A stretch of DNA of 64,000 bases. Origin: Actinokineospora baliensis. Lineage in GTDB: Bacteria; Actinomycetota; Actinomycetes; Mycobacteriales; Pseudonocardiaceae. Both the position numbers and the translations under genes were made by a program. Each line of letters begins with the position of its first letter. Position 1 is the stretch's first letter. Below the pieces are notes generated by a model. It did not search any database and had not been told where the DNA came from. It saw only the letters and a list, made by a program, of their open reading frames with translations. Positions 35,661 to 45,004 of the stretch are shown one piece after another. The stretch spans positions 3,754,501 through 3,818,500 of the forward strand of contig NZ_JAFBCK010000001.1 of NCBI RefSeq assembly GCF_016907695.1, in the 5' to 3' direction.

Positions 35661-37967
35661 ATGAAGGCGTCGACACCGGACCTGGAAGCGTGGTGGAGCG
35701 TGGAAGACTTCGATGATGTGGTCCAGGAATTCCTGGTCGAGTCCTATGAGAACCTCGACCAGTTGGACCAAGACCTCGTCGCGCTCGAGCGCGACCCAAC
35801 GGCGCGCGACCGTCTCGCGAGTGTTTTCCGCACCATTCACACCATCAAGGGCACCAGCGGGTTCCTCGCGTTCTCGAAGCTGGAGCAGGTGACCCACGCG
35901 GGTGAATCGCTGCTGGCCCGGCTGCGCGACGGCGCGCAGGTCCTCGACCGCCGCGGCGCCGACGTGCTGCTGCGCGTGGTCGACGTGGTCCGGGCGCTGC
36001 TGGCCCAGATCGAGCGCGACGGCCAAGAGGGCGACATGGAGCTCGGCGACGTGATCGCCGAGGTCGAGGCGTGCATCGCCGGTGCCCCCGCGCCCGCCAA
36101 GCCCGCTCAGGAGCCGGTCGCCGAGGCCGCGCCCGCCGCCGACGCGCCCGCCCCGGTCGCCGAGCAGGCCCCGGTCGCCGAGGCCGCGCCCGCCGAGACC
36201 GCCCCGGCCGCCCCCGCGCAGCCGGAGACCCCCGAGGCCGCGACCCCGGCACCCGCCGAGGAGACCGCCAGCCGCCGCGGTGTCGCCGACACCTCCGTGC
36301 GCGTCGACGTCGACCTGCTCGACAAGCTGATGCGCCTGGTCGGCGAGCTCGTGCTGACCCGCAACCAGATGGTGCGGGCCACCGAGCACAACGGCGACCA
36401 CACGCTGAGCCGGGCCGCCCAGCGGCTCAACCTGATCACCAGCGAGCTGCAGGAAGGGGTCATGAAGACCCGCATGCAGCCCATCAGCCACCTGTGGTCC
36501 AAGCTCCCCCGGGTCGTGCGCGACCTGAGCAACTCGATCGGCCGCCAGGTCCGCCTCGAGCTCGAGGGCGCCGAGACCGAACTCGACCGCAGCCTGCTCG
36601 AGGCGGTCAAGGACCCGCTGACGCACCTGGTGCGCAACGCCGTCGACCACGGCCTGGAGTCCCCCGAGGACCGGGTCAAGGCGGGCAAGAGCCCCGAGGG
36701 CACGCTGACCCTGCGCGCTTACCACGAGCACGGCCACGTCGTGGTCGAGGTCGCCGACGACGGCAAGGGCGTCGACCCGAAGCTCATCGGCGCCACCGCG
36801 GTCAAGCGCGGTCTGCTCACCGCCGAGCAGGTCGCGGCCATGGACGCCGACGAGGTGCTGCGCCTGGTGTTCCGGGCCGGTTTCTCCACCGCGGCCAAGG
36901 TCAGCAACGTCTCCGGCCGCGGCGTCGGCATGGACGTCGTGCGCACCAACCTGGAGGCCATCGGCGGCGCGGTCGACCTGCGCTCGGTGGTCGGCAAGGG
37001 CACCACCTGGCGCCTGACCATCCCGCTCACCCTGGCCATCGTGCAGGCGCTGATCGTGGAGAGCGCCAACGAGCGCTACGTGCTGCCGCAGATGTCGGTC
37101 CGCGAGCTCGTCTCCGTGGAGGGCCAGACCTCCGCGCGCATCGAGTACGTCTCCGGCGCCCCGGTCTGCCGCCTGCGCGGTCGGCTGCTGCCGCTGGTCC
37201 GGCTCAACGAGGCGCTCGGTGGCGCCCCGGAGCGCCCGGAGGAGAACGGCGAGGCGATCTACATCGCGGTCCTCAACGGCGAGGGGCACGAGTTCGGCCT
37301 GGTGGTCGACCGGGTGCTCACCACCGAGGAGGTCGTGGTCAAGCCGCTGGCCAGCCACCTCAAGGACGTCGGCTGCTACGCCGGTGCCACCATCCTCGGC
37401 GACGGCCGGGTCTCGCTGATCCTCGACGTGCTGGCCCTGGCCCGCAACGCCCACCTGGGCAACGCCGAGCGCGCCGCCGCGGCCGCCGCCGCGCTGGCCG
37501 CCGAGGCGGTCAAGGTCGAGTCCCGCGACCGCCTGCTGGTCACCCGGGTCAGCGACCGCCGCGTCGCCATCCCGCTGAGCATGGTCACCCGCCTCGAGGA
37601 GTTCCCGGTGCAGGCCGTGGAGCGCGTCGGCAGCCGGGAGGTCGTGCAGTACCGCGGCCAGATCCTGCCGGTGCTGCGGTTGTCCGGGCTGCTCGGCTCG
37701 TGGTCGGAGGACGTCTCCGACACCGTGCCCGCGGTCGTGTACTCCTCCGGCGGCCACTCGGTGGCCCTCGCGGTGGACGGCATCCTCGACATCGTCGACG
37801 ACACCGCCCCGCACGGCCCCTCCGACGGCGACGGCCTGTCCGGTTCCACGGTCATCGACGACAAGGTCACCGAGCTGCTGGACATGCGGCGGGCGATCAT
37901 GGCGGCCGACCCGGATTTCGAACTGCCCGAGTACGAGACCCGTGACTCTTTCGTGGAGGCGTCGTGA
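35661..37967 (+). CDS. cheA: Chemotaxis histidine kinase CheA with two CheW-like domains
   Basis: CheA is the core kinase of the chemoreceptor array and phosphorylates CheY and CheB. The 768-residue product has an HPt domain (phospho-His near 60 in RTIHTIKGTSGF), an Ala/Pro/Glu-rich linker (about 135-205) in place of a recognisable P2 domain, a dimerisation helix pair, a HATPase with HLVRNAVDHG and GRGVGMDVVR, and then two CheW-like domains in tandem (about 455-600 and 620-740) instead of one. No ribosome site precedes the ATG; GTG at 35700 (VEDFDDVV) is an alternative. The stop overlaps cheW (GTGA). Confidence 0.95.
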   Translation: MKASTPDLEAWWSVEDFDDVVQEFLVESYENLDQLDQDLVALERDPTARDRLASVFRTIHTIKGTSGFLAFSKLEQVTHAGESLLARLRDGAQVLDRRGADVLLRVVDVVRALLAQIERDGQEGDMELGDVIAEVEACIAGAPAPAKPAQEPVAEAAPAADAPAPVAEQAPVAEAAPAETAPAAPAQPETPEAATPAPAEETASRRGVADTSVRVDVDLLDKLMRLVGELVLTRNQMVRATEHNGDHTLSRAAQRLNLITSELQEGVMKTRMQPISHLWSKLPRVVRDLSNSIGRQVRLELEGAETELDRSLLEAVKDPLTHLVRNAVDHGLESPEDRVKAGKSPEGTLTLRAYHEHGHVVVEVADDGKGVDPKLIGATAVKRGLLTAEQVAAMDADEVLRLVFRAGFSTAAKVSNVSGRGVGMDVVRTNLEAIGGAVDLRSVVGKGTTWRLTIPLTLAIVQALIVESANERYVLPQMSVRELVSVEGQTSARIEYVSGAPVCRLRGRLLPLVRLNEALGGAPERPEENGEAIYIAVLNGEGHEFGLVVDRVLTTEEVVVKPLASHLKDVGCYAGATILGDGRVSLILDVLALARNAHLGNAERAAAAAAALAAEAVKVESRDRLLVTRVSDRRVAIPLSMVTRLEEFPVQAVERVGSREVVQYRGQILPVLRLSGLLGSWSEDVSDTVPAVVYSSGGHSVALAVDGILDIVDDTAPHGPSDGDGLSGSTVIDDKVTELLDMRRAIMAADPDFELPEYETRDSFVEAS

Positions 37968-38395
37968 GCACCGTCCGGTACGCCACCTTCGAGGTGGCCG
38001 ACCAGCTGTTCGGCCTGGAGGTCGGCGAGGTGCAGGAGGTGCTCGCGTTCTCCGAGTACACGCCGGTCCCGCTCGCCCCCGGCCACGTCGGCGGCCTGTT
38101 CAACCTGCGCGGCCAGGTCATCGCGGCGCTGGACCTGCGGGTCCGCCTCGGTGAGCGGGCGCAGGAGCGCACCGGCCCGGCGATGAACGTCATCGTCCGC
38201 ACCGACGAGGAGTCGGTCAGCCTGCTCGTCGACCGCATCGGCGACGTGGTGGAGCTGGAGGACACCGCGGCCGAGCCGATCCCGGACACCCTGTCCGGCC
38301 CGGCCCGCGAGCTGATCACCGCGGCCTTCCCGCTGGCCGACCGGCTGATGCTGGCCCTCGACGCCCGTGCGGCCGTGCGCGGCAGCGAGGCCTGA
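37964..38395 (+). CDS. cheW: Chemotaxis coupling protein CheW
   Basis: CheW links chemoreceptors to CheA in the array. The 143-residue protein is a single CheW domain: YATFEVADQLFGLEVGEVQEVL, VGGLFNLRGQVIAALDLR and VSLLVDRIGDVVEL are typical. The GTG start has GGAGG five bases upstream and overlaps the cheA stop, so stoichiometric coupled expression is expected. A hairpin terminator follows. Confidence 0.95.
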   Translation: MSTVRYATFEVADQLFGLEVGEVQEVLAFSEYTPVPLAPGHVGGLFNLRGQVIAALDLRVRLGERAQERTGPAMNVIVRTDEESVSLLVDRIGDVVELEDTAAEPIPDTLSGPARELITAAFPLADRLMLALDARAAVRGSEA

Positions 38396-38408
38396 CCCGA
38401 CACCACCT

Positions 38409-38441
38409 GGAGGCTCCGGGGCCACTGGCCCCGGAGCCTCC
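38409..38441 (+). terminator. Terminator hairpin after cheW
   Basis: GGAGGCTCCGGGGCC (from 38409) pairs with GGCCCCGGAGCCTCC (ending at 38441) around a very short loop, 14 bases after the cheW stop. It separates cheAW from the receptor gene. Confidence 0.75.
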
Positions 38442-38521
38442 GGCACAGGCGGCCAGCCGCCCGCACCTCCCCGACTCCCAGCTCAGCCGCCGTTGACGGC
38501 GCCACGGAAGGGCTCACGCAG

Positions 38522-40183
38522 ATGGCCGACTCGACCCCAGGGGCCGACACCGCCGACCCCGGCACCCGCAAGCGCGGCTTCGTCGGGTTCCTCGCCGACC
38601 GCTCGCTGGCCACCAAGATCTTCGCCGCCATCGCGCTGCCCGCCGTCGTGGCCATCGGCGTGGGCGTGCAGGGCATCGTCGCCACCGACAGCGGTGCGCA
38701 CACCTCGGCCAGGCTGGGCAAGAACGCCGCCGCGGTCGGGGCCATCAGCAACTTCAACGGCGCCGCCATCGCCGCGATCCAGCACCTGCTGAGCTCGTTC
38801 ATCAGCACCGACAACGCGAGGGTGAAGAAGGAGGTCGAGGACACCACGGCCGCCATCGGTGTCCTCAACGGCGCGCTGACGAAGTTCCAGCAGGGCATCG
38901 AGGCCGACCCCGAGTTCAGCGCCGTGCCGCTGGCCACCGTCAAGCGGGCGATCAACAACCTCAACCGGGTTTCCTCCGTCGTGCAGGAGGACGTCTTCCC
39001 CGCGGCCCTCGCGGGCCAGTCGCAGGTCGCCCTCGCCCGTTACAACAACAAGGCCGGGCCCGCGCTCGACGACCTGAGCGTCGACCTGGTGGAGATGCAG
39101 AAGGTCGAGCTCGCCGCGGTCAGCGCCGAGGTGGCCGACGCGGACTCCGAGAGCCAGCAGGCGCTGTGGACCACGCTCATCCTGCTCGGTGCCGGTCTGC
39201 TGCTCGCGCTGCTGGTCGGCTGGTTGATCATCCGCGGCATCACCCGCTCGGTGCGCGGGGTCTCCAGCGTCCTGGAGTCCGTGGCGCACGGCGACCTCAC
39301 CCGCAAGGTCGAGGTCCGCACCAACGACGAGGTCGGTGTCATGGCCGCCGCGCTCAACACCGCGACCGCGAGCATGCACGACACCGTCACCGCCATCTCC
39401 GACGGCATCCAGTCGCTCGACGGCGCCACCAAGGACATGGCCACCATCGCCAGCAAGGTCAGCGACAGCACCGACGAGACCTCCGCCCAGGCGGGCGTCG
39501 TCTCGGCCGCTGCGGACCAGGTCGCGCGCAACGTGCAGACGGTGGCGACCGGTGCGGACGAGATGTCGGCGTCGATCAAGGAGATCGCGCAGTCGGCGAA
39601 CGAGGCCGCTGGTGTGGCCGGTCAGGCCGTGTCGGTCGCCGCGGCGACCAACGGGACGGTCGCCAAGCTGGGTGAGTCGTCGATGGAGATCGGCAACGTG
39701 GTCAAGGTGATCACGAGTATCGCTGAGCAGACGAACCTGCTGGCGTTGAACGCGACCATCGAGGCCGCGCGTGCCGGTGATGCCGGTAAGGGCTTCGCCG
39801 TCGTCGCGAACGAGGTCAAGGAACTCGCTCAGGAGACGGCGAAGGCCACTGAGGACATTTCGCGTCGGGTGGAGATGATCCAGGCGGACACGGCGAACGC
39901 GGTGAACGCGATCGACGAGATCTCCGAGATCATCGGTCGGATCAACGACTTCCAGCTGACCATCGCCTCGGCGGTGGAGGAGCAGACGGCGACGACGACG
40001 GAGATGAACCGCAACGTCGGTGAGGCCTCGGCCGGTGTGTCCGAGATCGCCGCCAACATCGCCGGGGTCGCCGACGGCGCCACCAACGCCACCAACAGCA
40101 TCAGCGAGTCGAACCAGGCGATGGCGGCCCTCACCCGGCTCTCCGCCCAGCTGCAGGACCAGGTCAACCGCTTCACGACCTGA
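38522..40183 (+). CDS. mcp: Methyl-accepting chemotaxis protein
   Basis: A 553-residue transmembrane chemoreceptor. An N-terminal cytoplasmic stretch of about 30 residues leads to TM1, then an extracellular four-helix-bundle-type sensor of about 160 residues, TM2 (near 218-240), a HAMP domain and a long signalling coiled coil. The hairpin tip ([17 protein letters not shown], then [15 protein letters not shown]) is the invariant CheA/CheW contact. No C-terminal CheR-binding pentapeptide is present. The only receptor gene in the window, it sits between cheAW and cheBR. The ligand is not predictable. Confidence 0.95.
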   Translation: MADSTPGADTADPGTRKRGFVGFLADRSLATKIFAAIALPAVVAIGVGVQGIVATDSGAHTSARLGKNAAAVGAISNFNGAAIAAIQHLLSSFISTDNARVKKEVEDTTAAIGVLNGALTKFQQGIEADPEFSAVPLATVKRAINNLNRVSSVVQEDVFPAALAGQSQVALARYNNKAGPALDDLSVDLVEMQKVELAAVSAEVADADSESQQALWTTLILLGAGLLLALLVGWLIIRGITRSVRGVSSVLESVAHGDLTRKVEVRTNDEVGVMAAALNTATASMHDTVTAISDGIQSLDGATKDMATIASKVSDSTDETSAQAGVVSAAADQVARNVQTVATGADEMSASIKEIAQSANEAAGVAGQAVSVAAATNGTVAKLGESSMEIGNVVKVITSIAEQTNLLALNATIEAARAGDAGKGFAVVANEVKELAQETAKATEDISRRVEMIQADTANAVNAIDEISEIIGRINDFQLTIASAVEEQTATTTEMNRNVGEASAGVSEIAANIAGVADGATNATNSISESNQAMAALTRLSAQLQDQVNRFTT

Positions 40184-40188
40184 TCCGG

Positions 40189-40260
40189 GGTGATCTCGCG
40201 GAGATCACCACCGGCGTTCGACCAGGCGGCGCCGTCCCTCACCCCCCAGGGACGGCGCCG
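40189..40260 (+). terminator. Two consecutive hairpins after the chemoreceptor gene
   Basis: GGTGATCTC (40189-40197) pairs with GAGATCACC (40201-40209), and CGGCGCCGTCCCT (40227-40239) pairs perfectly with AGGGACGGCGCCG (40248-40260). The second has an eight-base C-rich loop and is the likelier terminator. Confidence 0.75.
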
Positions 40261-40310
40261 TCGCTGTGTGTAATGGTTCACCCGATTTGGTACTGTTTCC
40301 GTAATCGAGG

Positions 40311-41195
40311 GTGCATACTTCTGGGGTGTACAGCCTCGTCAGCGCCCCGGTGTTGGGCTTCGACCTCACCCGGATGGCGGGCGGCCCTGCGACGGCGGAG
40401 ATCTTGCTGACGCTGCTGGGCCACTCGACCTCCGAGGTCGAAGCGCTGGCCGAACGGGCCGCTCCCCAGTCCCCAGCCCTCAGCCTCGCCCGGTCGCACG
40501 CGCTCGCGGCCGCCTCGCAGCTGCCCAGCGTGCGCGACCTGTCGGGTCCCTCCGCGGTCACCCTGCTGCAGCACGCCCCGATCGGGTCGCTCGCGGGCTT
40601 ATTGCACTGCGTGCGCACCGACGTCTTAGTCCCCGACCGGGACACCTTCCCCGCCGGAACCGCTCCCGAACCCCCCGACGGCGCCGTCGCACTGGTGACC
40701 GACGCGGTCTGCGCGACCTACCTGCGCCAACACCTCACCGACACCGACCGCCGGGTACTGGGCGCCGCGTGGCTCGCCGCCCGCCGCGACCTGCCTGAGC
40801 CCGCGCTGCACCTGGGCCCCACCCACGACCTGGTGCACCGGCTGCTCGACCGGATCCGGGTCGCGCACCCCGCCGAGGTCCGCGCGCTCGCCGTCTCCGC
40901 CGACCGGCTGCGTGCCGAACAGCAGGACTGGGCCGCTGCGATGCACTCCTCCGCGTGGGCGGTGCACGTCTCCGGTCGCATCCGGGCCGCCGCGGCGGCG
41001 CAGCTGCTGCTGGTCCGCGCGGTCGACCTCGCCGGTGTCTCGCTCGACGACCGGGCGAGCGGGGTGTGGAACGTGCTCAGCGGCGCGGTGCAGGCGCTGA
41101 TGGTCCGCGACCTCGTCGACTCGGCCTCCGCCCAGGAACTGCTGGTCCCCTGCCTGGCCGCGTTCGGCCCGGATTGGCTGGTCCAGGCCGGGTAA
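40311..41195 (+). CDS. Hypothetical protein inside the chemotaxis cluster
   Basis: A 294-residue soluble protein rich in Ala, Leu and Asp/Arg, mostly helical, with no signal peptide or membrane helix. I do not recognise the family. Segments such as VCATYLRQHLTDTDRRVLGAAW and GVWNVLSGAVQALMVRDLVD show no catalytic motif. The first GTG (40311) is preceded directly by GAGG; a GTG at 40326 is an alternative start. Its own terminator-bounded position between mcp and cheB suggests separate transcription, possibly co-expressed with motility genes. Confidence 0.7.
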   Translation: MHTSGVYSLVSAPVLGFDLTRMAGGPATAEILLTLLGHSTSEVEALAERAAPQSPALSLARSHALAAASQLPSVRDLSGPSAVTLLQHAPIGSLAGLLHCVRTDVLVPDRDTFPAGTAPEPPDGAVALVTDAVCATYLRQHLTDTDRRVLGAAWLAARRDLPEPALHLGPTHDLVHRLLDRIRVAHPAEVRALAVSADRLRAEQQDWAAAMHSSAWAVHVSGRIRAAAAAQLLLVRAVDLAGVSLDDRASGVWNVLSGAVQALMVRDLVDSASAQELLVPCLAAFGPDWLVQAG

Positions 41196-41377
41196 CGGGC
41201 TCGGGCGCTACCCGAACGGGTCGTCCAGGTAGCGCCCGCCCGACAACAGAACAAGCCCGTTTTACTGTGAGTGTCGTGAGAAGTCGGCTCAGCTGACCAC
41301 TCAGGACCGGCCAGGTGCGGCCGATGCCACGGTTGTCGCGGGGGCAGCTGCCCCCGCCGCCGACCCTGGAGGCCCAC

Positions 41378-42466
41378 GTGATCTCAGTACTGGTGGTGGA
41401 CGATTCGGTGGTCATCCGCCGACTCGTCACTGACGTGCTGTCCGCGGACCCGAAGGTGCGGGTCGTGGGGACCGCGCCGGACGGGCGGATCGCGCTGGCC
41501 AAGATCGCCCAGCTCAAGCCGGACGTGGTCACCCTGGACGTGGAGATGCCCGTCCTCAACGGGGTCGAGACGGTGCGCGAGCTGCGCAAGACCAACCCCA
41601 CCCTGCCGGTCATCATGTTCTCCACGATGACCAGCGACGGCGCCGAGGCGACCGTGGCCGCGCTGGCCGCGGGCGCCACCGACTACGTCACCAAGCCCGC
41701 CAACGCGGGCAGCGTCAACAAGGCGGTCACCGAGGTCCGCGAGCAGCTGCTGCCGCGCATCCACGCGCTGTGCGGCAAGCCCGCCTACACCGCGCAGCCG
41801 CTGCGCCCGACCACCCCGGTCAAGCGCCCACCCGCGAGCACCGCCCCGCGCAAGCCGGTCCAGGCCGTCCTCATCGGATCGTCGACCGGTGGCCCCGAGG
41901 CCCTGCGCGCCGTGCTCACCAAGCTCCCCGGCACCCTGCCGGTTCCCGTGCTGGTCGCCCAGCACATGCCGCCCGTGTTCACCACCATGCTCGCCCGCCG
42001 CATCGACCAGGAAGCCGCGCTGCGCGTGGTCGAGGCCCGCGACGGTGAGCCGCTGCTGCCCGGCAGTGTCTACATCGCACCGGGCGGGCGGCACATGGAG
42101 GCGGCCAAGACCCCTGGCGGGGCCAAGGTCCGACTGCACGACGGACCGATGGAAAACCACTGCAGACCTGCTGTCGACGTGCTGTTCCGCTCTTGCGCGC
42201 GCGTCTTCGGTTCGGCGTCACTGGCGGTCATGCTCACCGGCATGGGCCAGGACGGCAAGAGAGGCACCGAGGAGCTCGTCGCCCTCGGCGCCGGTGTACT
42301 GGCCCAGGACCAAGCCACCTCGGTGGTCTGGGGAATGCCTGGTGCGGTTGTCAGCGCGGGCTTGGCCGACGCGGTGCTGCCGCTCGGTCTCATCGCGGAG
42401 AACATCGTCGCCCGCTTGCCCGCATCGGCGGCGGCAACAGGAAGGGAGGTGGCGCGGTGGAAATGA
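41378..42466 (+). CDS. cheB: Protein-glutamate methylesterase/deamidase CheB
   Basis: CheB removes methyl groups from receptor glutamates for adaptation. The 362-residue product has an N-terminal receiver (VLVVDDSVVIRRLV; Asp in VVTLDVEMP near residue 55; Lys in YVTKPA), a Pro-rich linker, and a C-terminal esterase with Ser in GSSTGGPEAL, His in AQHMPP and Asp in MLTGMGQDG. The GTG at 41378 has GGAGG five bases upstream; a longer frame begins at 41315. The 3' end overlaps cheR. Confidence 0.96.
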   Translation: MISVLVVDDSVVIRRLVTDVLSADPKVRVVGTAPDGRIALAKIAQLKPDVVTLDVEMPVLNGVETVRELRKTNPTLPVIMFSTMTSDGAEATVAALAAGATDYVTKPANAGSVNKAVTEVREQLLPRIHALCGKPAYTAQPLRPTTPVKRPPASTAPRKPVQAVLIGSSTGGPEALRAVLTKLPGTLPVPVLVAQHMPPVFTTMLARRIDQEAALRVVEARDGEPLLPGSVYIAPGGRHMEAAKTPGGAKVRLHDGPMENHCRPAVDVLFRSCARVFGSASLAVMLTGMGQDGKRGTEELVALGAGVLAQDQATSVVWGMPGAVVSAGLADAVLPLGLIAENIVARLPASAAATGREVARWK

Positions 42467-43299
42467 CCCCGGCGCTGTTCGGCTTCGTGGCCGATCTCGT
42501 CTACCGAGAGGCCGGCATGGTCCTGCGCCCCGGTAAGGAATACCTGGTCGAGTCCAGGCTCAAGCCGGTGGCCAAGCTCACCGGGCACGACACCGTCGGC
42601 TCGCTGGCCAACGCTCTGCGGACCGGGACCGCCGCCCTGCGCACGCAGGTCGTCGAGGCGCTCACCATCAACGAGACCTCCTGGTTCCGCGACCGCGAGC
42701 CGTTCTCCGCGCTCACCGACACGATCCTGCCCGACGTGCTCGCCCAGTCCACCCGCCCGGTGCGGATCTGGTCCGCGGCGTGCTCGAGCGGTCAAGAGCC
42801 CTACAGCATCGCCATCACCCTGGAGAAGGCTCTGCCCCCCGGCCGGGGCTACCAGATCATGGGTAGCGACCTGTCCGAGGAGATGCTGCGCCGTTCCCGC
42901 GCGGGGCGGTTCAACCAGCTGGAGGTCAACCGCGGCTTGCCCGCGACCGACCTGGTGACCTACTTCCAGCGCGCTGGCGCGGAGTGGGAAGTGGTTCCCC
43001 GGATCAGGCAGAACCTGTCGTTCCAGCGGGTGAACCTCTGCGCGACGTTGCCGCCCATGCCTAAGTTCGACGTGGTGTTCCTGCGCAACGTGCTCATCTA
43101 CTTCGAGCCCGAGACCAAGCGCGCGGTGCTCGACCGGGTCCGCCAGGTGCTCAACCCAGGTGGTTGGCTCCTGCTGGGCGCGGCCGAGTCCACTGTGGGC
43201 ATTGACTCGGTGTTCGAGCGGGTACCCGTTGGACGGACAGCCATCTACCGGGCGCCGGCCCGAGATCGCCAAATGGTGAAAGAGGTGACGCAGTGCTAG
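42457..43299 (+). CDS. cheR: Chemotaxis protein methyltransferase CheR
   Basis: CheR methylates receptor glutamates with SAM. The 280-residue product has the N-terminal helical domain (FVADLVYREAGMVL), NETSWFRD, the SAM site in WSAACSSGQEPYSIAI, and RNVLIYFEPETK, all family signatures. The GTG at 42457 lies seven bases after GGAGG, while the ATG at 42463 would be 13 bases away, so GTG is preferred. It overlaps cheB by ten bases and cheY by seven, so cheB-cheR-cheY are translated in a coupled series. Confidence 0.96.
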   Translation: MEMTPALFGFVADLVYREAGMVLRPGKEYLVESRLKPVAKLTGHDTVGSLANALRTGTAALRTQVVEALTINETSWFRDREPFSALTDTILPDVLAQSTRPVRIWSAACSSGQEPYSIAITLEKALPPGRGYQIMGSDLSEEMLRRSRAGRFNQLEVNRGLPATDLVTYFQRAGAEWEVVPRIRQNLSFQRVNLCATLPPMPKFDVVFLRNVLIYFEPETKRAVLDRVRQVLNPGGWLLLGAAESTVGIDSVFERVPVGRTAIYRAPARDRQMVKEVTQC

Positions 43300-43679
43300 G
43301 GATTGTGATCGATGATTCCCGGGCCATGCGCAAGATTCTCCGCGGCCTGTTGGCCGACCTCGGGTACGAGGTCCTGGAGGCTGGCAACGGCCGGGAGGCA
43401 CTGGATCTGCTCCAGAGCACTGGCCGGGTGCCCGACCTGGCGCTGGTCGACTGGAACATGCCCATCATGACCGGACTCGAGTTCGTCATCGAGGTCCGCA
43501 AGATCACCGAGATGCGTCAGATGACGCTGATGATGGTGACCACCGAGAGCGAGCACGGGCAGATCGTCCGCGCGCTCGCCGCGGGAGCGCACGAGTACGT
43601 GATCAAGCCGTTCACCCGCGACGGCATCATCGACAAGCTGGCCCTCCTCGGGCTCGTCCCGGTGGGAGTGTCCTCATGA
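43293..43679 (+). CDS. cheY: Chemotaxis response regulator CheY (first copy)
   Basis: A 128-residue single receiver domain. The acidic pocket is IDDSRAM, the phospho-acceptor Asp is in LALVDWNMP, then the switch region VTTES and the conserved Lys in VIKPFT. In chemotaxis it carries the signal from CheA to the FliM/FliN switch. The GTG start overlaps the cheR stop and the stop overlaps the CheX-like gene (ATGA). With a second copy 500 bases on, one may act as a phosphate sink; which one binds the motor cannot be told from sequence. Confidence 0.93.
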   Translation: MLGIVIDDSRAMRKILRGLLADLGYEVLEAGNGREALDLLQSTGRVPDLALVDWNMPIMTGLEFVIEVRKITEMRQMTLMMVTTESEHGQIVRALAAGAHEYVIKPFTRDGIIDKLALLGLVPVGVSS

Positions 43680-44167
43680 CCAACGATGTGTCTACCGCTG
43701 TCGAGGTCGACCTCGACATGATCGCCGAGCAGGTGTGGTCCGCGTTCCTCAACGGTGACAACGAGGAAGAGACGATCTTCGCCGCGCCCGACACCGGCGC
43801 GCACACCGACCTCGCGGCCTCGGTCGCCATGGTCGGCGCCTACGAGGGTCACCTGGTTGTGTCCTGCTCGCACAAGGCTTCCCGCGACGTCGCCTCGGTG
43901 CTGTTCGCGATGGAGCCCGACGAGGTCACCGCCGACGACGTCGGCGACGCGCTCGGCGAGCTCGCCAACGTGCTCGGCGGTAACGTCAAGTCCGTGCTGC
44001 CCTCCCCGTCCCAGCTCTCCCTCCCGCGGGTTTCGGCGACCGCGCACGAGCGCTGGCCCGGGACCGTCGAGGTCTGCCGGACCGTCGTCCGGTGGCGCGA
44101 CGAGGCGTACGTGGTGTCCTTGCTCAGCGGTGGACAGTCCGGGTCCAACAACGCACAGGAGGCGTGA
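43676..44167 (+). CDS. CheX-like chemotaxis phosphatase
   Basis: A 163-residue protein with the CheC/CheX fold. The segment DALGELANVLGGNVKSVL contains the E-x2-N signature used by CheC/CheX/FliY to dephosphorylate CheY-P. The preceding strands (LVVSCSHKASRDVASVLFAM) also fit. It overlaps cheY by four bases, which supports the same role. No CheZ is present, so this class would terminate the signal. It is followed by a second cheY and a related gene. Confidence 0.8.
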   Translation: MTNDVSTAVEVDLDMIAEQVWSAFLNGDNEEETIFAAPDTGAHTDLAASVAMVGAYEGHLVVSCSHKASRDVASVLFAMEPDEVTADDVGDALGELANVLGGNVKSVLPSPSQLSLPRVSATAHERWPGTVEVCRTVVRWRDEAYVVSLLSGGQSGSNNAQEA

Positions 44168-44169
44168 GC

Positions 44170-44532
44170 ATGAAGATCCTGGTCGCTGACGACAGCAGGG
44201 TCATGCGGCAGATCGTGGTCCGGACCCTGCGCCAGGCGGGGTTCGAGGACCACGAGATCGTCGAGGCCCCGGACGGCGCCGAAGCGAAGAGCAAGGTGGA
44301 GAGCGAGAACCCCGACCTCGTGCTGTCGGACTGGAACATGCCGAACATGTCGGGCATCGAGCTGCTGCACGCGTTGCGCGCGGGCGGGAACACGGTACCC
44401 TTCGCCTTCGTCACCTCCGAGTGCTCGGACGAAATGATCGCCAAGGCCGAGGCGGGCGGTGCCCTGTTCCTGATCAGCAAGCCGTTCACCGCGGACACCT
44501 TCCGCGACAAGCTCTCCGACATCTTGGGGTGA
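44170..44532 (+). CDS. CheY-like response regulator (second copy)
   Basis: A 120-residue single receiver domain beginning MKILVADDSRVMRQIV, with phospho-acceptor Asp in LVLSDWNMPNMSG, Thr in FVTSE and Lys in LISKPF. The ATG has AGGAGG eight bases upstream; the in-frame GTG at 44164 would be too close to it. It is flanked on both sides by CheX-like genes, so the pair could form a phosphorelay or phosphate-sink branch. Confidence 0.92.
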   Translation: MKILVADDSRVMRQIVVRTLRQAGFEDHEIVEAPDGAEAKSKVESENPDLVLSDWNMPNMSGIELLHALRAGGNTVPFAFVTSECSDEMIAKAEAGGALFLISKPFTADTFRDKLSDILG

Positions 44533-44536
44533 ATAC

Positions 44537-45004
44537 ATGACCGAAGCTCTGCCGGTTCCCAAGCAGGTCCTCGACACGTTGAAGGACCTGCTCGGCAGGG
44601 AGGTCACGGTCAACGTGACCGACCCCGCGGGCGACGCGCCCGTTGTGGCTGTGTACCAGCACAACGACCAGTCGCTGGCCGGGGTCATCGGGTTCACCTT
44701 GCCGCTGGCGGCCAACACCGCCGCGGCCATGGGGCTGGTCCCGCCGGGTGGTGCCGAGGCGTGCGTCGAGGACGGTGAGCTCTCGCCGCTGCTCACCGAC
44801 ATCCTCGGCGAGGTCAGCAACATCCTCACCGGGTTGTTCAACCTCGCGGGCAGGCCGCACGTGAAGTTCCACGCGCTGCACACCTCCGACGTGCCCGGCG
44901 ACGTCCGCTCCCAGCTGGCGTCGCTGGGCAGCAGGCTCGACCTGACGGTGGACATCGCGGGCTACAAGGGTGGCGTGATGTCCATTGTGGTGCCGCTGAA
45001 CTAG
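44537..45004 (+). CDS. Second CheX/CheC-like protein
   Basis: A 155-residue protein with DILGEVSNILTGLFN near the middle, again an E-x2-N helix typical of CheC/CheX. A second phosphatase helix of CheC is not obvious. The C-terminus (DLTVDIAGYKGGVMSIVVPL) fits the last strands of the fold. It starts four bases after the second cheY and is followed by a small hairpin. It may be a phosphatase for that CheY or a paralogue with an adaptor role. Confidence 0.7.
   Translation: MTEALPVPKQVLDTLKDLLGREVTVNVTDPAGDAPVVAVYQHNDQSLAGVIGFTLPLAANTAAAMGLVPPGGAEACVEDGELSPLLTDILGEVSNILTGLFNLAGRPHVKFHALHTSDVPGDVRSQLASLGSRLDLTVDIAGYKGGVMSIVVPLN

Noticed and set aside
35535..37814. Long antisense frame opposite cheA
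   Set aside because: Shadow frame: no motif, and strongly biased composition.
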